DNA of 64,000 nt from Pseudarthrobacter sp. NamE2 (GTDB lineage Bacteria; Actinomycetota; Actinomycetes; Actinomycetales; Micrococcaceae): NCBI RefSeq assembly GCF_005796205.1, contig NZ_VAHN01000003.1, positions 124,001 to 188,000 of the forward strand, given 5' to 3'. Numbering within the stretch: the stretch's first letter is position 1; the number at the start of each line of letters is the position of its first letter. Below, piece by piece: positions 7,610 to 19,553 of this stretch. The translations under genes and the position numbers were made by a program. A model generated the notes under the pieces. It had not been told where the DNA came from, made no database searches, and saw only the letters and a list, made by a program, of their open reading frames with translations.

Positions 7610-10600
7610 GGATCCGCCTGACCCTCCGCCGGGAGCCCGCCGTGGCCAAGGACCTGGCCGTGACCGTCGACGGACTGGCCACGGTTGCGGACATCGCCGC
7701 CGTTCTCTGGGCCGCCGACCCGGCCCGCAAGGGAACCCCGGTCCCGGACAACCTTTCGCTGCGCATTGACGAGGCCTTTGTGGGCGCGGGTATCAGCGGC
7801 AATATCCTGGACCGCACGGACAACCTGCTCGAATCGGGCCTGCGCCCGGGCTCAGTGGTCTCGCTGGCACAGGTGAGCGAACAGTTCCACCAGCCGGGGA
7901 CCGGCCGCGGCGGCCCCGCGGCCGCCACCCTTCGCGTGCTGTCAGGGCCCGACGTCGGCCGCGAATTTTCGCTGCCTTCCGGCACCAGCTACATCGGCCG
8001 GGGCCGGGACGCGGACGTGCGGCTTACCGATCCCCTGACGTCCAAGCGGCACGCCCGCATCACCGTGGCCGACACCGTGGAGATCGTGGACACGAACTCC
8101 GCCAACGGACTGCTGATGGACGGGCTGCCGGTCACGCGTGCAACACTGAACTCCTCGGACACGGTCACCCTGGGCGACACCACCGTGACGGTGGTTCCGT
8201 TGGGCCACAACCAGGCGGCAGCGCCGTCGTCGCCCCTGGTGAACTTCAACCGGTCCCCGCGCGTGGTGCCGCGGTTCGAGGAACCCAAGCGGATAGTCCC
8301 GGCCGGGCCCAAACGTCCCGAGGACCACCCGTTCCCGTACATCATGCTGATCGCGCCGCTGATGATGGGCGCGGTGATTTTCGCGATCACCCGCAACGCA
8401 CTGTCCATGGTGTTCATGATGATGATGCCGCTGTTCATTATTGGCCACTACGTGGACCAGAAGATGCGCACCCGAGGCCAGCAGAAGGAAGCGCTCAAGC
8501 AGTTCCGCGCGTCCATGGCGGCGTTCCGCCAGGACCTTACCGAACTGCAGCAGGTGGAGCGTGCCGTCCGCCTGCAGGAGGCACCGTCCGTCAGCGACAC
8601 CGTGGATGCCATCTACAAGCTGGGACCGCTGCTCTGGACGCACCGGCCCGAGCACACCTCGTTCCTGGGTTTAAGGTTCGGACTGGGAACGGTGCCCTCG
8701 CGCGTGCGCCTCGAAGAACCGGCCAGCAACGAGACCGAGGTGCATTACACCCGCGAGATCCAGGACTGCCTGAAGCAGTTCCGGGACATCGAGGGCGTCC
8801 CCGTGGTGTCGCAGTTCCGCACGTCCGGGTCGCTGGGCGTGGCCGGCGCGCGGGGCCTGGTGGATGACGTGGCCCGCGGCCTGGTGCTGCAGCTGGTGGG
8901 GCTGCACTCGCCGGCCGAGGTGGTCCTTACAGCGGTTACGTCCGCCCAGTCCCGGGAACGCTGGGACTGGCTGCAGTGGCTGCCCCACGTGGGTTCGGGC
9001 CACAGCCCCCTCTCCGGCGACCACCTGGCCGCCGGTTCGGCCGGCGGGTCGTCGCTGCTGGCCCGGCTCGAGGAACTGGTGGAGGCACGGGAAACCGCGG
9101 CCAGGCGTTCGGGCCCGGACCTGAGGACTGCAGTGGATCCGGTTAAGCACGAGCCGGACGCGCCCGTGCTGCCTTCCGTCCTGGTGATCGTCGAGGATGA
9201 CGCCCCTGTGGACCGCGGACGCCTCACCCGGCTCGCCGAGCGCGGGCCGGACTGCGGGGTGCACGTCCTGTGGGTGGCCACGGACGTGCAGGCCCTTCCT
9301 GCCGCCTGCCGCGATTTCATGGTGGTGGACGGCGAGCACGGCACCACCACCGGCCAGGTGCGCCTGGGCTGGCACACCTATCCCGTCAGCTGCGAAAGCG
9401 TGGATGCTGAACTTGCCGGGCAGCTGGCCCGCATGCTCGCCCCCGTGGTGGACGTCGGCAAGCCCGTCAACGACGATTCCGACCTGCCGCGGTCCGTTTC
9501 CTACGCCACGCTGATCGGCAAGGACTTCCTGGACAACCCGCAGGCCGTGGCGGAGCGCTGGACGGAAAACAACTCCGTGCACGCCACCGCCGTTGCCAAC
9601 CGCAAGGACAAGGGCACGCTCCGTGCCCTGGTGGGCTCCAAGGGCATCGAGCCGCTGTACCTGGACCTGAAGAACGAGGGCCCGCACGCCCTGGTGGGCG
9701 GCACCACCGGCGCCGGCAAATCGGAGTTCCTGCAGTCCTGGGTGATGGGCATGGCCGCCGCCTACAGCCCGGACCGCGTCAGCTTCCTGTTTGTTGACTA
9801 CAAGGGCGGCGCCGCCTTCGCCGACTGCATCAACCTGCCGCACACCGTGGGCCTTGTTACGGACCTGTCGCCGCACCTGGTTCGCCGCGCCCTGACGTCG
9901 CTGCGCGCCGAGCTCCACTACCGCGAACAGCTGCTCAACCGGAAAAAGGCCAAGGACCTGCTGGCCTTGCAGCGCGAGGCCGACCCCGACGCCCCGCCCT
10001 ACCTCATCATCGTCGTTGACGAGTTCGCGGCCCTGGCCAACGACGTTCCCGAATTCGTGGACGGCGTGGTTGACGTGGCAGCGCGCGGGCGCTCCCTGGG
10101 CCTGCACCTCATCCTGGCCACGCAACGTCCGGCGGGTGTGATCAAGGACAGCCTGCGGGCCAACACCAACCTCCGGGTTGCCCTGCGCATGGCAGACGAG
10201 GACGACGCGACGGACATTTTGGGCGTCCCGGACGCCGCCTACTTCGACCCCGGCATTCCCGGCCGTGGGGCGGCAAAGACCGGGCCGGGCCGGATCCAGG
10301 GCTTCCAGACCGGCTACGCCGGCGGCTGGACCACGGACAAGCCGCAGCGTCCCCAGATCGACATCGTGGAAATGGCGTTCGGGTCCGGGCCCAGCTGGGA
10401 AGCGCCGGCACCGGAAAAACCCGCGGCGCCCGAGTCCGCCGGCCCCAATGACATCGGCAGGATGACCGCCAACATCGTCCGGGCCGCCGACGCCCTGGCC
10501 ATCAGCCCGCCCCGCAAGCCCTGGCTGGACGAACTGGCCAAGACCTACGACTTCTCCAAGCTGCCGAACCCCCGGACGGACGAGCAGCTGCTGCTCGGCG

Positions 10601-12054
10601 TTGCCGACGACCCCGCCCGGCAGGCCCAGCCAACGGTCTTCTACGAGCCGGACAAAGACGGCAACATGGCCATCTACGGGACCGGCGGATCCGGGAAGTC
10701 CGCCGCCCTCCGGGGGATCGCCATCGCCGCGGCGGTCACCCCGCGGGGCGGGCCCGTCCACGTCTACGGCATCGACTGCGGCTCCTCCGGGCTGCGGATG
10801 CTGGAGGAGCTTCCGCATGTGGGTGAAGTCATTAACGGCGACGACGTGGAGCGGGTTGGGCGCCTGCTGCGCCTCCTGCGCGACATCGCCGAGGAGCGTT
10901 CGGTCCGCTTCGCCGACGTCCGTGCCTCTACCATCGTGGAGTACCGCAGGCTGGCCAACCGGCCGGACGAAAAACGCATCTTCGTCCTGGTGGACGGTAT
11001 GTCCGCGTTCCGCGAAGCGTACGAGCACAGCCGCCTGTCCGGGCTGTGGGACATTTTCCTCCAGCTGGCCACCGACGGCCGTCCCCTGGGCATCCACCTC
11101 GTGGTGACCGGCGACCGGCCCAACGCCGTTCCGGCGTCGCTCCTCGCCTCAATCCAGCGCCGCCTGGTGCTTCGGCTGTCCTCCGAAGACGACTACATCT
11201 CGATGGACGTCCCGCGCGATGTCCTCAGCGCCGCGTCACCGCCCGGGCGGGGCCTGCTGGACGGGCTTGAGGTCCAGCTGGCCGTGCTTGGCGGAAACTC
11301 CAACCTGGCGCTGCAGGCGCGCGAGGTGCACAAGCTCAGCGAGGCCATGCTGCGCCAGGGCCTGGATACCGCGCCCGGCATCGAGCGGCTCCCCGAGCAG
11401 GTGGACCTGGACGTCCTCCCGGCCGGCAGCCCCGACCTGCCGGTCATCGGCGTCGACGATGAAACCCTGCAGCCCGCCGAAGTCATGGCCCGCGGACCGC
11501 TCCTGCTGGCAGGGCCGCCAGGAGCAGGCCGAACCGTTGCCCTGGTCACCCTCGCCTACGCCCTGCGCCGGTCCAATCCGGACACCGAACTGGTCTACCT
11601 GGGATCCCGGCGCTCGGCCGTCGCCTCCCTGCCGATCTGGAACCGGTCCGTCGTGGGGCCGGACGACCTCGCCGAGGTGGTGGAGGACCTGGCCGAACAC
11701 TCCTCGGGGAACCCGGGCCGGCTGGCCATCTTCATCGAGGGCCTGACCGAGTTCACGGACACCATCGCAGAGTCCGGCCTGGCGCAGCTGGTCACAGCGT
11801 CCATCAAGGCGGACCAGTGGGTCGTCGGGGAGTCCGAAACCTCCACCTGGTCCTCCGCCTGGCAGCTCGCCCAGCCCTTCAAATCGGGCCGGCGCGGCCT
11901 GCTGCTCAACCCAGGCGACATCGAAGGCGACAGCCTGCTGAACACCTCGCTGGGGCGGGTTTCCCCGGAATTCATCCCCGGCAGGGGCTACGTGGTGGGA
12001 CGCGCCAAGGCACGCAGGATCCAGGTGGCGCTGCCGCCGGAAAACCGGGACTAA
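7606..12054 (+). CDS. EssC/EccC-like FHA-FtsK/SpoIIIE secretion ATPase
   Basis: 1,482 residues; ATG at 7606 overlaps the previous stop. Residues 1-95 form a small beta-rich domain, possibly ubiquitin- or FHA-like. A canonical FHA domain follows at about 107-200 (YIGRGRDADVR, SKRHARI, TNSANGL). Two transmembrane helices lie near 244-285. Three FtsK/SpoIIIE P-loop modules come next. Module 1 has GGTTGAGKSEF (K705) and Walker B LIIVVDEF (D805-E806), both intact. Module 2 has GTGGSGKSAAL (K1031), but its Walker B reads FVLVDGMS, without Glu. Module 3 reads AGPPGAGRTVA, with Arg 1309 in place of the P-loop Lys. This layout matches the type VII secretion motor EssC, where module 1 hydrolyses ATP and the distal modules bind substrate. 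No WXG100 substrate is in the window, so secretion is inferred from the family. Confidence 0.9.
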   Translation: MRIRLTLRREPAVAKDLAVTVDGLATVADIAAVLWAADPARKGTPVPDNLSLRIDEAFVGAGISGNILDRTDNLLESGLRPGSVVSLAQVSEQFHQPGTGRGGPAAATLRVLSGPDVGREFSLPSGTSYIGRGRDADVRLTDPLTSKRHARITVADTVEIVDTNSANGLLMDGLPVTRATLNSSDTVTLGDTTVTVVPLGHNQAAAPSSPLVNFNRSPRVVPRFEEPKRIVPAGPKRPEDHPFPYIMLIAPLMMGAVIFAITRNALSMVFMMMMPLFIIGHYVDQKMRTRGQQKEALKQFRASMAAFRQDLTELQQVERAVRLQEAPSVSDTVDAIYKLGPLLWTHRPEHTSFLGLRFGLGTVPSRVRLEEPASNETEVHYTREIQDCLKQFRDIEGVPVVSQFRTSGSLGVAGARGLVDDVARGLVLQLVGLHSPAEVVLTAVTSAQSRERWDWLQWLPHVGSGHSPLSGDHLAAGSAGGSSLLARLEELVEARETAARRSGPDLRTAVDPVKHEPDAPVLPSVLVIVEDDAPVDRGRLTRLAERGPDCGVHVLWVATDVQALPAACRDFMVVDGEHGTTTGQVRLGWHTYPVSCESVDAELAGQLARMLAPVVDVGKPVNDDSDLPRSVSYATLIGKDFLDNPQAVAERWTENNSVHATAVANRKDKGTLRALVGSKGIEPLYLDLKNEGPHALVGGTTGAGKSEFLQSWVMGMAAAYSPDRVSFLFVDYKGGAAFADCINLPHTVGLVTDLSPHLVRRALTSLRAELHYREQLLNRKKAKDLLALQREADPDAPPYLIIVVDEFAALANDVPEFVDGVVDVAARGRSLGLHLILATQRPAGVIKDSLRANTNLRVALRMADEDDATDILGVPDAAYFDPGIPGRGAAKTGPGRIQGFQTGYAGGWTTDKPQRPQIDIVEMAFGSGPSWEAPAPEKPAAPESAGPNDIGRMTANIVRAADALAISPPRKPWLDELAKTYDFSKLPNPRTDEQLLLGVADDPARQAQPTVFYEPDKDGNMAIYGTGGSGKSAALRGIAIAAAVTPRGGPVHVYGIDCGSSGLRMLEELPHVGEVINGDDVERVGRLLRLLRDIAEERSVRFADVRASTIVEYRRLANRPDEKRIFVLVDGMSAFREAYEHSRLSGLWDIFLQLATDGRPLGIHLVVTGDRPNAVPASLLASIQRRLVLRLSSEDDYISMDVPRDVLSAASPPGRGLLDGLEVQLAVLGGNSNLALQAREVHKLSEAMLRQGLDTAPGIERLPEQVDLDVLPAGSPDLPVIGVDDETLQPAEVMARGPLLLAGPPGAGRTVALVTLAYALRRSNPDTELVYLGSRRSAVASLPIWNRSVVGPDDLAEVVEDLAEHSSGNPGRLAIFIEGLTEFTDTIAESGLAQLVTASIKADQWVVGESETSTWSSAWQLAQPFKSGRRGLLLNPGDIEGDSLLNTSLGRVSPEFIPGRGYVVGRAKARRIQVALPPENRD

Positions 12055-12065
12055 GGCACGGGCGG

Positions 12066-12104
12066 GGGCGGGGCCGCGGACCCCTGGGATTTGCGGCCCC
12101 GCCC
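12066..12104 (+). terminator. GC-rich hairpin after the secretion ATPase gene
   Basis: A perfect 12-bp stem (12066-12077 with 12093-12104) and a 15-base loop lie 12 bases after the stop. No T-tract follows, so it may attenuate, terminate weakly or stabilise the mRNA end. Confidence 0.55.
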
Positions 12105-12175
12105 TACGTTGTAGAAGACTGCCCGGGACACCAGAAAAGCCGCGGCGGGGGGACTGCGTGCGTAGAAAGGTAGCA

Positions 12176-15956
<3,781 letters not shown>

Positions 15957-16026
15957 CGGAGCCGCCGGGAGTGATAGTTCGATCACGGAAAACCGGGTTC
16001 TGCCGGGTGCTACCGGCCGGTACCAC

Positions 16027-16032
16027 TACCAT
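16027..16032 (+). promoter_or_regulatory. -10 hexamer for leaderless GNAT gene
   Basis: TACCAT lies six bases before GTG 16039, matching the TANNNT -10 consensus at the spacing of a leaderless start. Confidence 0.6.
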
Positions 16033-16038
16033 TGTCGG

Positions 16039-16542
16039 GTGCAGCCGCAGATCACCATCCGTCCCGCCGTCGAGGCAGACTACGACGCCGTTGCCCGCAT
16101 CACACGCGATTCCTACCTCGCTGCGGGCTACTTCGACGACGCCGCGCACCCGTACATGCGCAAGATCCAGGACGTTGCGCTGCGGGCCGGCCAGGCCACC
16201 ATCTGGATAGCGGAACGGGACGGCGCGGTGGTCGGTTCGGTGACCCTGGCCCTGGCAGGTGAGCCGTACGCGGACATCGCCCTGCACGACGAGCTGGAAT
16301 TCCGCATGCTCGTTGTTGACCCCGCGGTGCAGCGCAGTGGAGCCGGGCAGGCGATGGTGCAGGCCATCGTAAGCCATGCCCGGTCCCTGCCCAGCATTGG
16401 TGGAATTGCCCTCACCACCGGCGCCAGCTGGGAAAGCGCGCATGGCCTGTACCGCAAAAACGGCTTCCGGCGTGTCCCGGAACGGGACTGGTTCGTGCCC
16501 GGAACCGACACAAAACTGCTGGTTTACCGGCTGGACCTGTAG
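16039..16542 (+). CDS. GNAT family N-acetyltransferase
   Basis: 167 residues from GTG 16039. The start is set by TACCAT six bases upstream and by the family N-terminus (ITIRPAVEADYDAVARIT). It has a typical GNAT fold: ELEFRMLVVDP is strand 4, the acetyl-CoA pyrophosphate loop is VQRSGAGQAMV (Q/R-x-x-G-x-G/A type), and the C-terminal SAHGLYRKNGFRRVPERDW is the usual end motif. It uses acetyl-CoA to acetylate an unknown amine. The neighbours (an IMPase-like gene upstream and RidA downstream) do not point to a substrate. Confidence 0.9.
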   Translation: MQPQITIRPAVEADYDAVARITRDSYLAAGYFDDAAHPYMRKIQDVALRAGQATIWIAERDGAVVGSVTLALAGEPYADIALHDELEFRMLVVDPAVQRSGAGQAMVQAIVSHARSLPSIGGIALTTGASWESAHGLYRKNGFRRVPERDWFVPGTDTKLLVYRLDL

Positions 16543-16590
16543 CAGTCCTACAGTGGGGGCGACCCTCTTCCAGCTTTGAAAGGCCCCACC

Positions 16591-16974
16591 ATGCGCAAGA
16601 CCTTCGGTACCGGCTCCGTTTGGGAACAGACCCTCGGTTACTCCCGTGCCGTCCAGGTGGACAACACGCTCTACATCTCCGCCACCGCTGCCAGCGGTGA
16701 AGAAGGCATCGTGGGCGAGGACTTCTACACCCAGACCCAGTACATCCTGCAGAAGCTTGGCAAAGTCCTTGCCGACGCGGGCTTCAGCTTCGAGGACGTT
16801 GTCCAGTCCAAGCTGTACCTGACGGACATCAGCAAGTGGGAAGAAGCAGGCCGGGCCCACGGAGAAGTCTTCGGCGACATCCGCCCCACCCTGTCCCTGG
16901 TGCACGTGCTGCCGTTCCTGGATCCCAGGATGCTTGTCGAAATCGAGCTCGTGGCCCGGAAGAGCGGAAGCTAG
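16591..16974 (+). CDS. RidA/YjgF family protein
   Basis: 127 residues. ATG 16591 is preferred because GAAAGG lies eight bases upstream; an in-frame TTG at 16576 would add five residues. Members of this family hydrolyse reactive enamine or imine intermediates released by PLP enzymes, or have diverged roles. The fold signature is present (SRAVQVDNTLYISATAA, LADAGFSFEDVVQSKLYLTDI, PTLSLVHVLPFLDPRMLVEIELVA). The Arg that binds carboxylate in classical RidA (R105 in the E. coli context R-x-x-x-x-V) is not obvious: the segment reads RPTLSLVHV, so this may be a RidA-like subfamily. It converges on the response-regulator gene with a nine-base gap. Confidence 0.85.
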   Translation: MRKTFGTGSVWEQTLGYSRAVQVDNTLYISATAASGEEGIVGEDFYTQTQYILQKLGKVLADAGFSFEDVVQSKLYLTDISKWEEAGRAHGEVFGDIRPTLSLVHVLPFLDPRMLVEIELVARKSGS

Positions 16975-16983
16975 GAACCGGTT

Positions 16984-17652
16984 TCAGCCCGGGACCACGG
17001 GCAGGCCGTACCTGTGTTCCGGCCTGCCCGTGGTCCCGTACCGCAGCTGGATGTCGACGGCGCCGTCATCCGCCAGGGAGGACAGGTAGCGTTGCGCCGT
17101 CGCCCGGGACACTCCCACCCGGGCGGCCACCTCGGCCGCGGAATACTGTTCGCCGGGCACCAGCGCTTCCAGCACGGCCGCCTCGGTGGCTGAGCGCGGC
17201 TTGGCCGACGGTGTTACGTCACCCGGGATCAGCGACCGTTTAGCCCGCTCCACGGCGTCCTGGTCCAGCGCGCCGGGCTGGGCCAGCACCCGCCGGAACC
17301 TCGCGTAGGACCTCAGCTGCTGGGACAGCGCGTCCGACGTGAACGGCTTCAGCAGGTAGCCCAGGGCTCCGCGGCGGAAGGCGGTGCGGACCGACGCGGC
17401 ATCGGAAGCCGCGCTCAGGATGACCGTATCGACGTCCAGCTGCTGGAGCAGGTCCAGGCCCGAGGCATCCGGCAGGTAGACGTCCAGCAGCACCAGGTCC
17501 GGCCGCAGGCTGTGGATGGCCTGCAGTGCCAAAGAGGCCGTACCCACTGGGGCCAGCGCCAGGAAACCCGCCACCGAATCCACGTATGCGGCGTGGAGCT
17601 TGGCCACATGGAAGTCGTCATCCACGATCAGGACCCGAAAATCCTCAGCCAT
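16984..17652 (-). CDS. CitB/DcuR-type response regulator
   Basis: 222 residues; ATG at 17652 overlaps the end of the kinase gene by eight bases. The receiver domain has the acidic pair in LIVDDDFHVAKLH, the phosphoacceptor Asp in LVLLDVYLPDASG, the switch residues in ILSAASD and the Lys in LLKPFTSDAL. After a linker, a winged-helix HTH ends the protein (YSAAEVAARVGVSRATAQRYLSSLADDG), as in the CitB/DcuR family. It should activate transcription when phosphorylated by the adjacent kinase. The divergent citrate transporter is the obvious target (inference from synteny). Confidence 0.94.
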   Translation of the reverse strand: MAEDFRVLIVDDDFHVAKLHAAYVDSVAGFLALAPVGTASLALQAIHSLRPDLVLLDVYLPDASGLDLLQQLDVDTVILSAASDAASVRTAFRRGALGYLLKPFTSDALSQQLRSYARFRRVLAQPGALDQDAVERAKRSLIPGDVTPSAKPRSATEAAVLEALVPGEQYSAAEVAARVGVSRATAQRYLSSLADDGAVDIQLRYGTTGRPEHRYGLPVVPG

Positions 17653-19351
17653 CGTTGCGGTCTCCCTTCATAAATGAGTTGCCACCCGTGGTGTGCGGCA
17701 AAGTTGCCATGAAGACCGCCCCCGGCCCGCCCGGGCTGCCGCGGTCCAGCACTTTCACGTCCCCGCCGCGGCGCCGTGCCAGCTGGCGTGCCAGGGCCAG
17801 CCCGAAGCCCTGCCCGCCGCCCGCCCGTACGGAGCCGGTGGCGGTGGTGAAGCCTTCTGCGAAGACCTGCTCCGCGTCCGTCCCCTCAGCCAGCCCGTCC
17901 CCCGAGTCGGCGACCACCACGTGCAATGTGCCGCCGTCGCCGCCCGGCTCGTCCAGCACCTCCAGCTCAACCCAGCGGTCTTCGGAAGACCCGGCCACGG
18001 CGGCGTTCACGGCGTTGTCGATCAGGTTGCCCAGCACCGTCGTGACGTCCTGGGCCTCGGTAACCTGGCCGCGGACCATAGTCTCGGGCCCGATCCGGAG
18101 GGCGACACCGCGTTCGTCTGCTTCGACGCCTTTTGCGCCCACGAAGGCCTGCAGGTACGGGTCCTGCAGCAGCTCGGCCTGCTCCACGGGGAACTTCAGG
18201 GGCCCGGTGGCCGCCAGCTGCGCCAGGTACTCCTGTGCCTGCCGGTGCTGCCCGATGCTCATGAACCCTGCCAGCGTGTGCAGCTGGTTGGCAAACTCGT
18301 GCCGCTGGGCACGCAAAGCCGTGGACATGGTTCCCACCGCGTCCAGCTGGCGGGTCAACTCCTGGAGCTCGGTGCGGTCGCGCAGCATGACCACCCAGCC
18401 CAGGTCTTCCCGCCGGTGCAGCGCCTTGCGGGCATTGGCCACCAGCACCCGGCCCCCGGCCACAAACTCAAGGACATCGCCGTGGGAGATGCCGGGCCGG
18501 GTGAGGGACTTGAGCTGGTCGGGCACCGGCGCGTCCTCCCATGCCGTGCCAGCGAGGTCCGGAAGGCCCAGCAGGCGCTGCGCGGCCGCGTTGAACACGC
18601 TGATCCGGCCGTCGGCACTCACGCCGATGACGCCGTCATCCACGCCCTGCAGCACCGCCACCTGGTCGTGGACCAGCGTGCTGATCTCCTCAGGTTCCAG
18701 CCCCAAGGTCAGCCGCTGCAGGCGGCGGCGCAGCAGGAAGGAGCCCAGCACGCCGGCGAGGAGTGCGCCGGCAGCCGTCAGGGCCACGGGACCGACGTCC
18801 CGGGCAACGCTCTGGCCCACGGTTTCCATGGAGTAGCCCACGCTGACCTCGCCCACCACTGTGTTGCTGTCCGGCGCGTACACCGGCACTTTTGCTCCCG
18901 CGGAAGGGCCCAGCGTTCCGGTGTTCCGGGTGGTGACCTCCCGCCCGGCCAGCGCCTCGGTCGGGTCGGTGCTGACCTTTTCACCGAGCCGCTCCGGGTC
19001 CGGATGCGCCAGGCGAAGGCCCGCCTCATCCGTGATCACCACGAACAGTGCCCCGGTGCGGGTCCGTGCAGCCTCGGCTTCCTGCATCAGCGGACCGGCT
19101 GCCAGTACAGAAGGCGGGGGAGTACCCTCCTGCCGGCTGATGGCAAGCACATCAGCCCGCACGGAAGGGTCCGAGGCCACGGTGCGGGCGAGGGTGAGTG
19201 CGCGGTTTTCGGCTTCACTGCCCACCCGGTCGTAGGTCAGCCAGGCGTGGACGGCGGCGCTGAGCAGCACCACCAGCAGCACCACGGCCAGCTGGAGGAG
19301 GAGTGTCTGGGTGGAGAACCGCAGCGGCGGGCGGGGCGCGGAACCCGGCAT
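17645..19351 (-). CDS. CitA/DcuS-type sensor histidine kinase
   Basis: 568 residues. ATG at 19351 is chosen over one 14 codons upstream because AAGGAGG precedes it, although only three bases away. Transmembrane helix 1 (LLLQLAVVLLVVLLSAAVHAW) is followed by an extracytoplasmic sensor domain of about 125 residues ending VGEVSVGYSMETV. Transmembrane helix 2 (ALTAAGALLAGVLGSFLL) leads to a cytoplasmic PAS domain (GVIGVSADGRISVFNAAAQ). The phospho-His box is QRHEFANQLHTLAGF, the N box LGNLIDNAVNAA and the G box GGGQGFGLALAR. Such kinases sense citrate or C4-dicarboxylates in the extracytoplasmic PAS/Cache domain. It is followed by its response regulator and divergent from a citrate transporter. 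Confidence 0.94.
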   Translation of the reverse strand: MPGSAPRPPLRFSTQTLLLQLAVVLLVVLLSAAVHAWLTYDRVGSEAENRALTLARTVASDPSVRADVLAISRQEGTPPPSVLAAGPLMQEAEAARTRTGALFVVITDEAGLRLAHPDPERLGEKVSTDPTEALAGREVTTRNTGTLGPSAGAKVPVYAPDSNTVVGEVSVGYSMETVGQSVARDVGPVALTAAGALLAGVLGSFLLRRRLQRLTLGLEPEEISTLVHDQVAVLQGVDDGVIGVSADGRISVFNAAAQRLLGLPDLAGTAWEDAPVPDQLKSLTRPGISHGDVLEFVAGGRVLVANARKALHRREDLGWVVMLRDRTELQELTRQLDAVGTMSTALRAQRHEFANQLHTLAGFMSIGQHRQAQEYLAQLAATGPLKFPVEQAELLQDPYLQAFVGAKGVEADERGVALRIGPETMVRGQVTEAQDVTTVLGNLIDNAVNAAVAGSSEDRWVELEVLDEPGGDGGTLHVVVADSGDGLAEGTDAEQVFAEGFTTATGSVRAGGGQGFGLALARQLARRRGGDVKVLDRGSPGGPGAVFMATLPHTTGGNSFMKGDRNDG

Positions 19352-19425
19352 GATCCTCCTTGATGTGCTGCCCTTACGGTCGCAGGGGACCACGCGACGG
19401 GGGCCAATGGGTCAGTGAGCAGAAT

Positions 19426-19438
19426 GAGCAAAATGCTC
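19426..19438. promoter_or_regulatory. Inverted repeat in the citA-like/transporter divergent region
   Basis: GAGCA-AAA-TGCTC lies in the 202-base region between the divergent kinase and transporter genes, within an A-rich stretch unlike the surrounding GC-rich DNA. Similar half sites (GTGAGCAGAATG, AATAAGCAG) flank it. It is a candidate site for the response regulator; function is inferred from position only. Confidence 0.35.
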
Positions 19439-19553
19439 CCAATAAGCAGTATGCCAATCAATTGAGCCAAAGGCACTGCCGTGACCGCCGCCACCCTACA
19501 GTCTGTAGCACGCATCACAACGCTGTGGTGCCGTTCACAAGAAGGAGCCGGCC

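Noticed and set aside
8671..11097. An 808-codon minus-strand open frame
   Set aside because: It is antisense to the FtsK/SpoIIIE modules and has no ribosome binding site or recognisable domain.
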